DNA from: Cryptomeria japonica
Lineage: Eukaryota; Streptophyta; Pinopsida; Cupressales; Cupressaceae
Length of the DNA stretch: 64,000 nucleotides
Reading direction: 5' to 3'
NCBI RefSeq assembly: GCF_030272615.1
Contig: NC_081405.1
Span: 155,045,613-155,109,612 of the forward strand
Part shown: positions 1-11,392 of the stretch, piece by piece
How positions within the stretch are numbered: the stretch's first letter is position 1
How the letters are laid out: each line of letters starts with the position of its first letter
Notes under the pieces: model-generated
Database searches by the model: none
What the model saw: the letters and a program-made list of their open reading frames with translations, nothing else
Told to the model about the DNA's origin: nothing
Translations under genes and position numbers: made by a program

Positions 1-15
1 GAAGTTGTATGGTAT

Positions 16-605
16 TGTTTAGTGGTGAAATAGGGATCCACAAATATGAATCCACCTATTTCCTCTAAACATGAAAGAGAAGAGTAAAACTAATAGATTC
101 AACCCCAAATGGAAAAAATGTTGATTAGACTTTACCCTCTCTTTGTTTGAGTCAAAGGTGCTTAAAGGATTTCAAATTGAATGCTAGATATAGGGAAAAT
201 GATGGAAATTTGACATAAAACAACATGAACAACAAGCTACAAATGTATTATGGAGACACAAAGCTAGATCTAAGTAGAAGGGATAGGGAGAAACTTGTAT
301 TAGAAAATTTGGCTTGAAAGTAAGAGACTAGGATGCTTGGGGCAACCCGATCCTACAACTATTAGATGTAGAAAAACAAGAAACTTTGAAAATTATAATG
401 TTGCTCATAATTTGTTCCTATAAGTTTGTCAAAAATTCATGGGATCAAGATACCCAGAGCAACCCAATCCTCCACTTTTTTGATCTTACAAAAGTTAGAT
501 TTGATCGTCGTTGTCTCCTTTCATAGAATCTTCATTCACGGCTTCTTAATTTGTCACCTACACACATAAAGAAGGGAAATAGTGTTGTTGATAGGGTTTT
601 TCCTA
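16..605 (-). repeat. Element A, left LTR, segment 1
   Basis: Outer segment of the left LTR, alignable with 52825-53405 (for example the stretches around 30-110 and 52840-52920). It stops abruptly where the inverted end of B starts and resumes at 17173. Positions 1-15 are flank outside the element. Confidence 0.8.
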
Positions 606-641
606 GGGGTAAGTGCACCAAGATGGTGAACAAAAAGGGGG
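606..641 (+). repeat. B left terminal inverted repeat
   Basis: Begins GGGGTAAGTGCACC and pairs with 17137-17172. A relative of this end is found at 63067, which supports it as a real family terminus. Confidence 0.85.
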
Positions 642-1550
642 GTATAAGTGGACGTCTTTTTTATGAAGTCGGCTAAAACTAAACTTGGAGGAGCAATTTT
701 AAACTCGTCCACTCAAAATTTGAAGATATCCAAAGAACAAAGATTGTAGTACTTCTAATCTAATTTCCAAACTACTAAAGTGTTTTAAAATTGGATAAGA
801 TTAAGGGGGTTAGATATTTCACGCACACAAAAGTGTTCCTTGTTTTTAGCAAAACATAACATAAAATTTGACATATGCATAAAAAAAGATATAGTTGGAT
901 TTATTATTTTGAAAAACCCTTTGGTAGAAAGATAGTTAAGAGTGAGCACTAGAAGTTGTGTATTTTTTGTAGAGTATTTTTTTTTACAATTTTTCAATGT
1001 GTACGCATCCTGAAAAAATTAGGTACTTGTTCGTACCCATCACATAACTTCCACCAAAATAATTGTAAATTCATTTTATTTTTTATTTTGTTTAAAGAAT
1101 GAAGTGCAGAACAATAATATATAGTTTGTTTCAATTTTGGGCAAGTAGTTTAAAAGTTATTAAAAAAATGGTATGCGGCTATCTCTGAGAACTCTGGAGA
1201 CATTGGTAAAAACAAATTCAAGAGTAATATAATAATGTTGTTCAAACTTAAAAAATATATATGTTGTTAGAAAGATCAAAAGATGGGTGAAATTTTACAA
1301 ATGCCTACTTAATAATATGTAAACTTGATGACAATGAAGTTGAGAAACCAAAATGGAAGAAGAAAACATGTAAAAAGGAGGGAAATAAGGCTCCCAAGCC
1401 TCAGCCTTGCAATCCAAGCCTAAGTACAAGGCAAAATGCATATGAGGTTTAATTATCTATAATAACGCATATAGGTTTTTATTCTTTATAATAACACGTA
1501 CGGATTATTCTCTTTATTATTCATATTTGTTACAATAGATATATTCAAAT
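642..1550. other. B left arm, non-coding
   Basis: AT-rich sequence without a supported gene. Near its end (about 1450-1520) there are two loose units of the type ATAATAACGCATATAGG, resembling the AATAACACATACAGG units of the right arm (16930-17050). The arm is cut at 1550 by element C. Confidence 0.5.
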
Positions 1551-2485
1551 TGTTGGCAATTGACACTCTATTGGTTGGTTTCACTATGTTGTCATTGATG
1601 GCAACATGATTTTGTGTTCCAACTTCATGTTTTGATTCTATGGTGTACCAACAGACACTCACAGATTCTACACTGACACCAACACTGGCAGGACACAAAG
1701 ATTTCTTTGGTCACCGACAATGCAGGCCAACATGGTTTAGTAAAGGTTATTGATATTTGAGGCCAACATATCTTGGATCCTACATCGACAAATTGATTTT
1801 AATGTTTATGCATTTATGTTATCTGGCCAACATGTAATTTGATATTGTATATATCTTTGTAAGCTGACATAAGGCATGTAAAATTTGTATAGGGTATATA
1901 GGACAGTTTGATAGATCATTTTGATATAGATAGAAAATGGACACGGTGATGGATATGTTAATTTAATATGATGTGAAATATATCAGAGAGATCATGTAAG
2001 TGAGGAAATTATTGTAAGGGTTATTCTGGTAAAGGGTTTAGGGTTTCAAACTGGAACAGACAGAGCTTGAATTGGAACTACATTCTAGCATAAAAGATGC
2101 TATCTTAAGCAGTTCACACTTCTTCGAATTGTAGTCTAGAATTTTATGTAGTCAGTGAGGCTCCTATTGTGTTTGAGCAATGTGCTCTAGGCTGTAAGCC
2201 TTCTTGAAAGTGCATGCCCTCATATTTTGTAATATCTCTTCATATGGCCAGTGGATTGATATTGTGGGTCACAAATCCCACTATGGTTTTTCCTCTTTGA
2301 GGTTTTCCACCTATAAATCTATATGTTATGATTCCCATTTATGTGATTGGCTTATTAGTTGCTTTACTTCTTTCAATTCTGTTTATACCGATATACGAGT
2401 TGGTGTATGCATGTTTTTTAATAAGGCTAAAACTTACTATTCTGGTATAAAAATGATTCACCCCCCCCCTCTCAGTGTTACAACA
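1551..2485 (+). repeat. C 5' LTR
   Basis: Starts TGTTGGCAATTGACACTC and ends CAACA, giving the usual TG...CA. It is colinear with 7495-8424 and differs mostly by C/T and G/A changes. It contains a C-run at 2461-2469 just before its end. Confidence 0.9.
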
Positions 2486-2486
2486 A

Positions 2487-2500
2487 TTCATATCAGAGCC
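2487..2500 (+). promoter_or_regulatory. C primer-binding site (initiator Met tRNA type)
   Basis: TTCATATCAGAGCC lies directly after the LTR. The last ten bases match the usual plant copia site TGGTATCAGAGC, with the first bases changed. Confidence 0.7.
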
Positions 2501-2526
2501 TTGTGCCTTAGAGGAAGTTTAATAGC

Positions 2527-3835
2527 TTGAGGAAGATCCTGAAACCGAAATCAATGAACATGGCTTTGGAGAAGCAACTTGAGATGGCACTTGAAGATTA
2601 TGATGGTGAAAGGTTGAAGAACTTAAAGCGACAAGATGAATTGAATTTTTCCAAGGAATTCATTCTTGTCCTACAAGAGAGGCTATCATATGTTCAAGCT
2701 AGGAGGAAGGAACTTTTGCAAAATTAGGATGATGAAGAGAAAAATACACTTAAGTAACAATTTTAAAAATTGAGTCAAGAGAACATGGTTATGAAAAATG
2801 AAATGAAAGTTATAAGTATGAGGATGTCTAAGGAGATTGAGGACATAAAGAAAAAGGAAGAAAATCTTGTTGTATCCCTGAAGAACAAATTTTAAGAATG
2901 TGATAGGTTGGTTCATGAAAATGTTATGTTGAGAAGTGATTTGGTACAATCCTAGAGTAATCAGCAAGAGCTTGAGAGACAAATGATAATACTAAGAGAA
3001 GATTTAACTACTGCAAGTGAGTACAAAGAAAAATTCAAGATCAGCTCGACACAACTTGATGAGTTATTAAAGAGACAGAGGTTGATCAAAGATTCCACTG
3101 GACTTGGATTTGAGCAAGGACATAGTTCTGGTACTGTTAATGAAGATCAAAACCATAAGGCACATGTAAGATAGTTTAATGCTTATAAATCCAATGGTAG
3201 ATGTTTTGTTTGCAATAGATTTGGTCACATGACTAGGCAATGTAGAAACAAAGCAAATCAGAACCTTGATTCTGCTCCCGGTAAATGTTCTAAATGCAAT
3301 AAGTTTGGTCATAAGATAGAAGATTGAAGAATGAATGTAAAATTCTATGCATGTGTAAAATTTGGACATATGGCTAATCAGTGCAGGTCAAGCAATTTCA
3401 CCAGTTTTAGCAAAGCAATTCAAAACAACAATGTTACATGTTATGCATGTAATGAGGTTGGACATATTGCTAAGTTCTATAGAAGCATAAATCCAATGGT
3501 TAGTTATGGAGGATCAAATGAGAAAGGAAAAGAGAAGGTTAGTGAAATCCGGCAAGATCATTCTTAGAGATGGGTTAGGAAGATTGAAGAACAAACATCA
3601 GATGGGAATGTCCCAATTACTTATACGACAGAGGAGGCTCTCCTACACCAAAAGGAAGCTCATTCGGTATCAGAGGCAGATGCCTTAGGGGTAGGCAAAA
3701 TTCATGAAGATGCTGCATATGCCCCCAGAAGAGGTTTTGGAAAATGTTCCAGATATTGGAGAGGATTATCCAACATGGATATGTTCTGAGCAAGATTCGG
3801 TATCTTTCACTGGCAGTCATTTATGTCAATGGAAG
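2527..3835 (+). pseudogene. C gag-like ORF with coiled coil and CCHC zinc knuckles
   Basis: One reading frame runs from about 2527 to about 3835 but is broken by several stops (for example after codons at 2725, 3171 and 3565). The first third is charged and heptad-rich, and predicts a coiled coil. The rest holds zinc knuckles of the form CX2CX4HX4C: CFVCNRFGHMTRQC near 3200, CSKCNKFGH near 3290 (partly lost), a decayed one near 3345, and CYACNEVGHIAKF near 3440 (last C lost). Such knuckles bind packaged RNA in gag proteins. The N-terminal gag domain of copia elements is not recognisable, so the ORF may be shortened. It lies directly after the primer-binding site, as gag should. Confidence 0.75.
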
Positions 3836-4047
3836 ATTAGGGTTTTTCTCGAAGGTTAAAAGGTCAAAAACACTTCATTGTTAATCACCTTGCATTCAAA
3901 GCGATTTCAAAGTGATTCAAAGAAACTAAGTGCAATCAAAGGAAATTTAGAGGTAATCAAATTTCTTCTTGAGAGATTTCACCGGCGTCTAAAAGAATTT
4001 GTTGAAGGTTTTTATCGAGAGTGATCAAAAGGTATTTATCTTTAAAC

Positions 4048-7000
4048 ATGGAAGCGGGATCATCTTTTATTCTTGTTTTTGTTGCAAACCCAACTGTCAT
4101 AGAGATCAAGGACTGCCCCAGGCCAATTTTCAAGTTGTATCCACATGTGGCTACCTTGGGAGATTCGGTTGGAGCATTTTCTCGCATTTCGAAGGGAGTT
4201 GTGTATGTAGAGGATGTTAGGGCATATATTCACTGTCATATCAAGGACTTAGGAACTTCAAAAATTAAGGGCATGTGTATGAGTGAGCTAATGGGAGAAT
4301 CTGGAAAGATCAAATTGGCATACAAACATATTGAAGAACTAGGGTATACAAACATTCTAGATATTCTGGAGTTTGAGGATGAGATAATCAGATATGTCTT
4401 AAGCATAGTACATAGGGAATTTATATGGCATAAAAGACCTTACAAAATCACCAAGGAATCCATTTGGGCAATCACTAGTTTGCTATCGGTAGGACAACAT
4501 CCAGACAAAAAAGTTTCAAATGATTTCGTCTGGAAGATCACCAACACTACATCAGACAAAAGATCCATGAAAGTGAGCACTATCACTAACATGGACATCA
4601 AATTTGGCAGCATGATTATCAGATATAAGGTAACTCAATCAAACTGACTGGATTCTATTTCTAGTTCATGCGTTTTGGCTGCATACAAAATGATGAGAGA
4701 TAATGTAAAGTTAGATCTATGCAGTTGGATGCTTGATGAGTTGTTGATAAATCTAGGAAAGATCAAGGGTGAGAAGAAGGGTACTTTCCAGTATGGGAAC
4801 CTGTTAGTTTGCCTAATGTTATATTTTTTGAATGATACACTCGGTTCTGGTAAGAGGCAATGGGCTTTTGACATTCTGGTAGGAAGACAATTGAAACAGT
4901 CAATTGCTGCTTTAGGAAGTCAAAGAGATGATAAGGTATGGGGGTATTTTAAGGAATTTCAAAAATCTATGAGGTCTAGGGTAAGGGCACCTGAGCATAT
5001 TATAGAAAAATATTCTACCGACATATGCTTCATGGTAAAGAAGGATGAGACTCTCATGGAAGCAATTAAGCCCCAAAGGATTTGGATTGAAGAAATGGGC
5101 TATGAGGTGGATGCACGGATTCTTGATGCGTATGCAAAAATGTTGATTGATGCACCAATAGATGAGGTAGAGAAGCCCTATGGTGCTGCATAATAGAAAA
5201 CTCAAGAGGTTGAAAGCGAGTTCAACCAGAAGAAAAGAGAGAAATAGGAAGGAAAATCAAGAAAATTTGTGTAGAAGGTCTCAAAGGATATTCAAGCACT
5301 AATTGATGTTGTCTCGGAGAAAGGTAGAAAGAGGAAGGATTCAGAAGTTTATATTGAGCCTGTCACTGCATAATTAGAATCAAAGGATGAAACACCATTA
5401 TCATTTAAGAGGGTTGTTAGGAAGAAACCGAAGGAAACAAAGGCAGAAGCTAAGAAGCAATCGGTTAGGAAGGTCACAATCAAGCTACCGACACAGAAGC
5501 AAGTACCTAAGGCTAAACCTGCAGCTGCATCCAATACTGCAAAGAGGAAGAAGAAGAATGACACTGATTATGGTAAGGCTTCACCTAAAACTTGTGCAGA
5601 ATTGGTAGATGAAATCACTAAAGATGGCATGTTGAAGAATGTTTAATTTTATTATGAAAACTTAGAGGATGATGAACAAAGAGAGGTAGAGGAAGAAGTC
5701 CTATTATACTTGGATATTTATAAGAAAGCCTTAATAGAGATAGAAAATCAAATACTGACTGAGTTATATAACATATTAGATGCTAGAAGATTATCAACTA
5801 TGCAAGAGGATAAACACATTAAAATTCAAGAACTATTATCTATCTGTGTTACTATAGCTCCAAATGAAATGGAAAAGACACTTCAGGTGGCAGACAAAAA
5901 AGTTTTCAATAGCAAGCATAGGATAACCAGTTTGATGCTAGGAAAAGTAAATGAGATAATAAAAGAGACTGAAAAAGCATGGGTTACATTTTTGGGAGAA
6001 AACAAAGGATTCTTTACTTCACCGGAAACCAAGACAGATACTGTAGATACCTTGGTTGAAGAAAAAGGAAAGGGGATTATGGGTACTTCACCCTCAGCTT
6101 TGAAAAATATTAAGATAGTGGAAATTGAACCCCTGGTGAATACCGATGTATAGACAAATACTGAGCTACCGACTAATACTGAGAATGAACATGCTAACAT
6201 TATATAGGATATTAATATTGAGGATAATTGTCCTCCAGATACAAATGTATAGGTTGAGGTTATTGTTCCTACAAAGGAACCGATAGTTACACATACTGCA
6301 CCAAGTGGTGAAGCCACCGATGCAATTGAGAAGGTTATAAAGGATAAAAATTTAGAGGAGAAAATAGGGGAATCCGATAGGGAACCGGTTGTTGGCCCAT
6401 CATTATTGTCAATTGACACTTCTCGGGTAGAAAAGAAAAACATCATAGAGATGAGTCCCACTGAATTGATGATGATGGCTGCTCAAAAACTGATGAAGGA
6501 GGGATCCACATATAAAGGGATTATAGATCAATCAATCACTGTTTTACATAGACTGGTCCCAGGGTGTAAGATTGAAAATGAAGTGAGCCTATCCAACAAG
6601 CTTAAGGTAATCACTGAGCATATATCAAAAGACTTTCAATCGTTACAACAAATATCAAACTGACAAGCACTAGAAAGGTTTACTCAGGCTAAGAGAGTTG
6701 TTTTTTATTAGGTAATTGAAACAGAGAAGAAAAAGATTGAAGAGAGGCTAATCCTAATAGAAAATTCTTTGAAACAATGTACAAATATATATATATAGGG
6801 TATGTTGTAATACTGAAATACTTACAACTAATATAGATAAAAAGATAAAGGAGATTCAGGAGAAAATTGCAAGTATGGCTAGCTCTTTTGATGGATTGAT
6901 TTCATTGACTACATCAATTGATGGTCAAATTTTGATTTTGGAGAATCAAATTTCTTCTCTTGATAAGGAAAGAGGCAAAATAATTAGAAGAGCCAGAAGT

Positions 7001-7105
7001 CTAAGAGGCTTGGTGAGTCCACGATTGGATTCACTCTATGTACACAAGAAAGAATGTATTTATATGGTGGGAAAGCCCACACCGGCAAAGGTAAATGAGA
7101 AATAA
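4048..7105 (+). pseudogene. C second ORF: large protein of unknown function
   Basis: Frame 1 stays readable from ATG 4048 to about 6800, then shifts by one frame and ends at 7105, giving about 1000 codons. At least eight stops break it (including 4645, 5191, 5643, 6151 and 6661), but there is only one frameshift, so it was recently a real protein. The N-terminal 380 residues are globular, with landmarks FVWKIT near 4525, LDLCSWMLDELL near 4710 and GTFQYGNLLVCLMLYF near 4780. A basic Lys/Ala linker follows (about 5390-5580), then a long acidic and coiled-coil C-terminal half. No catalytic motif of a polymerase, integrase or protease is visible. I do not recognise the family. It occupies the place of pol, after a leader of about 200 bases. 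Confidence 0.7.
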
Positions 7106-7480
7106 TATTTTGCACATTTATTGAGTGGACTTGTATATATTTCCGGCACATTCAAAACCGGCTGGGATACTTATGTGGAGTTACTGGAGAAGGCTTATCC
7201 AGAAACTTTGAAGTTGGTCAAGCTCCAGTAAGACATTTTTGGGGATATTCATTGTACAGTTAATATTCTTTGACATTCTTTTTAGAATTTTTAATGGCAT
7301 TGATGTCAAAGGGGGAGTAGTATAGATGTGAGAAATAATAAAAGAGTTGTATACATTAGGGGGAGTTATGGAGTTTTGGAGATATGGAGTATTTTGCATA
7401 TTCAGCTCAGGGGGAGTAGGGCAGGATGAAACTGACATATGAAACCTTGACCATTTTTCACATGAGTGTTGCCATCAATG
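7106..7480 (+). other. C 3' untranslated region with repeated polypurine tracts
   Basis: Contains GGGGGAG-type tracts at about 7310 (TCAAAGGGGGAGTAG), 7360 (TTAGGGGGAGTT) and 7409 (TCAGGGGGAGTAG), in addition to the true one at 7481-7494. Multiple such tracts upstream of the 3' LTR are a known habit of Sirevirus elements. Confidence 0.7.
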
Positions 7481-7494
7481 CCAAAGGGGGAGAT
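7481..7494 (+). promoter_or_regulatory. C polypurine tract
   Basis: CCAAAGGGGGAGAT abuts the TGTTGG start of the 3' LTR and would prime plus-strand DNA synthesis. Confidence 0.85.
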
Positions 7495-8424
7495 TGTTGG
7501 CAATTGACACTCTATTGGTTGGTTTCACTATGTTGTCATTGATGGCAACATGATTTTGTGTTCTGGCTTCATGTTTTGATTCTATGGTGTACCGGCAGAC
7601 ACTTCACAGATTCTACTGGCACTGACACCAACAATGACATAAAGATTTCTTTAGTCACCAATAATGCAGGCTGACATGGTTTAGTAATGGTTATCGATAC
7701 TGGAGGCTGGCATATCTTGGATCTTGCATCGGCAAATTGATTTTAATGTTTATGCATTTATGTTATCTAGCCGACATGTAATTTGATATTGTATATATCT
7801 TTGTAAGCCGACATAAGACATGTAAAATTTGTATAGGGTATATAGGACCCTTTGATAGATCATTTTGATATAGATATAAAATGGACATGGTGATGGATAT
7901 ATGAATGTAATATGATACGAAATATATCAAAGAGATCATGTATGTGAGGAAATTATTGTAAGGGTTATTCCAGTAAAGGGTTTAGGGTTTCAGACCATAA
8001 CAGACAGAGCTTAAACTGGAATTGTATTCTGGCATAGAAGATGCTATCTTAAGGAGTTCACACTTCTCAGGATTGTAGTTTGGAATTTTATATAGTTAGT
8101 GAGACTCCTATTGTGTTTGAGCAGTGTGCTCTAGGTTGTAAGCCTTCCTGCAAGTTTAGGCCCCTCATATTTTGTAATATCTCTTCATATGGCCAGTAGA
8201 TTGATATTGTGGGTCACAAATCCCACCATGGTTTTTCCTCTTTGAGGTTTTCCACATATAAATATGTGTTATGATTCCCATTTATGTGATTGGCTTATTA
8301 GTTGCTTTACTTCTTTCAATTTTGTTTATACTGGTATACCGGTTGGTGTATGCATGTTTTAATAAGACTAAAACTTACTATTCTGGTATAACACTGATTG
8401 ACCCCCCCCCCCCTCTCAGTGTTA
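7495..8424 (+). repeat. C 3' LTR
   Basis: Colinear with 1551-2480. Similarity ends at CAGTGTTA (8424), so the last five bases of the LTR are missing or changed. Confidence 0.88.
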
Positions 8425-8442
8425 TTGGTTTCCAATGCATAT

Positions 8443-8522
8443 ATAGTTTGATATAAGTAGATATACATATATTCATATATGTAGATGTCCATATATTCAT
8501 ATATTTATATCTATCAAACTAT
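8443..8522. repeat. AT-rich palindrome in B
   Basis: ATAGTTTGATA at 8443 is mirrored by TATCAAACTAT at 8512-8522, with further pairing inside, giving an 80-base hairpin. It sits directly before the CT tract. The same order occurs in B' (63380-63460 followed by 63560). Confidence 0.75.
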
Positions 8523-8626
8523 GTCTCTCTCCTCTCCCTTCCTTCTCTCTCTCACTCTCCCTCTCTTTTTCCCTCACACATACTCTCTCTCACTTTATCT
8601 CCCCCTCTCCTTGTTTCTCTCCCCCT

Positions 8627-8665
<39 letters not shown>

Positions 8666-8750
8666 TCTCTCTCTCTCCCTCTCTCTCCGAACCTCCCTTC
8701 TTCCTTTGTCTCCCTCCTCTCCCTTCCCCGTCTCTATCTCTCTCTCAATA
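8521..8750 (+). repeat. CT-rich tract with (CT)n core
   Basis: Polypyrimidine tract with an uninterrupted CT core at about 8632-8660. The apparent ORF of Ser/Leu/Pro is an artefact of the repeat. Confidence 0.95.
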
Positions 8751-9106
8751 GTGTGAAAACCCTGATTGGATTTTGGTAACTATAGCCTTTCCTTTTCTCT
8801 CTTTGTCTATAGTGTCAATACCTCGTACGGGTTTTTGTGACTATGGATGTTTCCATGCTCTCCCTTTATCTATAGTGTCAATACTTTGTATGGGTTTTTG
8901 TCACTATAGATTCATATCTAATGTGTAAAAATTGTGATTGTGTTACTGCCACTATAGAGTTTGCATCATGTCTATAGTGTCAAAACCATGATCAAGTTAT
9001 TGATACTATAGATGTTGCAAGATTTCCCCCCTCTTTGTCTATATTTTCAATACCTCGTACTAATTTTTAATAATAAAAATGTGAACAAATTTTTGTCACT
9101 ATAGGC
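8746..9106. repeat. Tandem palindromic CTATAGTG units
   Basis: About five units of 40-100 bases. Each reads CTATAGTGTCAAWACC... and closes with its mirror ...GTCACTATAG, so each can fold into a hairpin. Clear units start near 8810, 8871 and 8973. A further diverged unit lies at about 16796-16842 at the other end of B. They could be subterminal binding sites for the B transposase; this is inference. Confidence 0.7.
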
Positions 9107-9387
9107 AATTTTTATAATGACAAAAAAAACACAATTATGGCGAAGGACCCATTTTAATTGTTTCTTCACCTGGGAAATTCTTGGATAGTGTATGATGACT
9201 TTTGTTTTATATGATTTCAAATGATTTAAATGCATTATTAGTTTGATTTTTTAATATTTTTTTGTTTCTTGTATGCTTTTGATAGTCAAATTCAATGATT
9301 TTCATTGTTTTATGAAATGTTTGTTTTTTTAATTTATATAGAATTTACTAATATATATGATGTTATGTAGAACAATTCATATTCACA
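9107..9387. other. Leader of the B plus-strand gene
   Basis: AT-rich, no ORF. A good splice acceptor (TTATGTAG before AACAATTC, at 9370) precedes the ATG at 9388, suggesting an intron in the 5' leader. Confidence 0.45.
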
Positions 9388-11392
9388 ATGGGAAGGAACA
9401 AGTGAGGAACCATTGAATCACAAGTGTAGAAAAGGAAAGGCAGAGGGAGAGCATGAAATAACTACATGAAATGAGAAAATTGGGAGGAGAAGGTACGCCA
9501 TGTACACCAACTCAATTACATGGATCTAATGAATCAAATACAAACTAAGAAGAAGTGATAATCAATGATCAAACAAATGTACTTAATGTAAGCCAAGACC
9601 ATGGACCAATATTAACACCTCCTAGAATTATTTGTAGAAAACCAAAGTATATAATTGACATTGATGAAAATATTTTGAAGCCAATACTTGATAAAATTTA
9701 CCAATGCACTTGTCAAAGAATGGCTAACAAAGTATGGAAAAAGTATTTTGAGAGATTAAATCAAATCGCAAGATGCCAATTAATTGTGGAAATAATAAGA
9801 TATATGAATTTTAGAGAGGCAGTGAAAATTATTAGCTTAAGATCATCTGAAAATAATAGTGAAAGAACTATAGTAACAAATCTATTAGACGTGTATCAAG
9901 CAATTGGTTCAACACCATGCTATAAAGATGCAAATGTTACTCAATGTGTTATTACATCAACCATAATGAGAAACCAAACTAAAATGTCTCGTTTAATAAG
10001 AAAAACAAATAAGTCATTAAATATAAGTAGAACAAAACTACACCATGCCTTAGGGATGCATAACAAACTTGAGGATCATAAGAATAATTCTCTTTGGGCA
10101 TTTTCAAGTAGACTTCTATGAAAAGACAAGGTTGTTGTTGATGCATTAAGACAATTAATTGAATTTTTTTGACATGACAACCCAAGAGTTTCACTCAATC
10201 AAAGAGATGTTGTTAGAAGGAGAGTTGGATCAAGAAATCATGAGCCACATTCAAAACAACTTTTGGATGACTCAAACACAATTTTATGAGAAATTCATTC
10301 AAACATATCCTCAAATAAGAATTAGTCAAAGGTTTTTTGAAATGAAAAAACCTTTTTATGTTAAGATAAATCATGCACACACTGTATGTTCTAAAATTCA
10401 TATTGAATTTTCCATGCATTATGATATATATCATCATATATATTGTATTTTGCATACTAACAATGTTTTGCAAGAATGTTTTGCAGATGCATGTGTAAAA
10501 AGAGCCCTTTCTAGACAAGAACTAAAGTTTGAAGGTGGTGCTAATTTAATAGATGCAACAACCATTGTGCAATGGTGTAACTTGATAATGAGATCAAGTA
10601 ATCAAGGTAATTCTAGTTTTTTTGGTTGATACGTGAATCTAAAGTTGCAAGCTATGTAGATTGTTGTACAAATATAGGATCGAGTGACTTGCACTCATTT
10701 AGAAGCTCAGATGCAATCTCACCAATTATTTATACTAGATAGATTGTATGTTTTGCTCGTCATGTATGGATTTTTTGTGGGATGAGTGTGAATCATATGA
10801 GTGGTTTGATGGATGGTCTTGTTATACCTTTAGTTCCAATTGATACATATCAATTTACCAAACCACTATAGTTTAACCAGATGGAAATTTCCATGGTTTT
10901 TGACCATGTATCTGATGTAGTGCAACCAAGTATTGTGACTTTTTACTTAGTTATTGGAAAATTTTAACTCATTTTATTTCATTTTACACTATTTTTTGTA
11001 GTAATTTATCATTCAATAAAATCCAGGTCATGTGTATGTGGTTATTGCTGATGAAAAAAAAAAAGAAGGCATAGATTACTTTTTGTGACATATTCAGGCA
11101 TTAAAAATTGACAATCGCAATCATCGATGGAGAGGGTATTGAGTACCCAACATGGTTTGTTGTTGTAATAGGAACATGGCTTATAAGGTACTCTATGAAG
11201 AAATCTGATGTTTGGTTGTTTGAGGACTTCAACACACACAAACATATTCTTCATTACTCTAACCTTGTTGTTGCGACAAATATTCGGTTGATTAAATATT
11301 GTGGTAGTCCGCTCAATAAGAACTTATGGAAAGTTTGTGAATCTGACCACCAGGTAATACTTGACACAATAATGGTTAGAGTTGATCCATAA
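9388..11392 (+). pseudogene. B gene 1: decayed transposon protein, possibly the transposase
   Basis: Starts MGRNK at ATG 9388, 18 bases after a splice acceptor, followed by a nuclear-signal-like KRKGRGRA. Readable stretches are 9555-10121, 10159-10629 and 11108-11392, in shifting frames with stops. The middle part carries QTQFYEKFIQ, RISQRFFEMKKPFYVK and then a spaced Cys/His stretch. I recall a similar layout (a 'FYEKF...S...F..LKP' module followed by Cys/His) from transposon-associated proteins of plants and animals, but I cannot name the family with confidence. A DDE triad could not be placed because the 3' half is badly decayed. It is the only plus-strand gene in B, and its position in the element makes it the best transposase candidate. 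Confidence 0.5.

Larger units (their letters stand above)
1551..8424 (+). mobile_element. Element C: non-autonomous copia-like LTR retroelement
   Basis: Direct LTRs at 1551-2485 and 7495-8424, a primer-binding site ending TATCAGAGCC, a gag-like ORF with CCHC knuckles, a long second ORF and a polypurine tract immediately before the 3' LTR. No protease, integrase, reverse transcriptase or RNase H motif was seen in about 5 kb of interior. The element must therefore have used enzymes from a relative. Repeated GGGGGAG tracts before the 3' LTR and a coiled-coil plus zinc-knuckle gag recall Sirevirus-type copia elements; that link is inference. No clean 5-bp target duplication could be found, partly because the 3' LTR tail has diverged. 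Confidence 0.85.

Noticed and set aside
16-605. A in plus orientation, because TTATATAG near 17530 looks like a TATA box
   Set aside because: Primer-binding and polypurine sites fit only the minus orientation. The TATA-like word is common in AT-rich DNA.
1551-8424. C as an ordinary copia element with hidden pol
   Set aside because: I read the interior in all frames for DSGA, YVDD, SLYGLKQ and integrase motifs and found none.
8485-8751. An 88-codon ORF rich in Ser, Leu and Pro
   Set aside because: It is only the translation of the CT tract.
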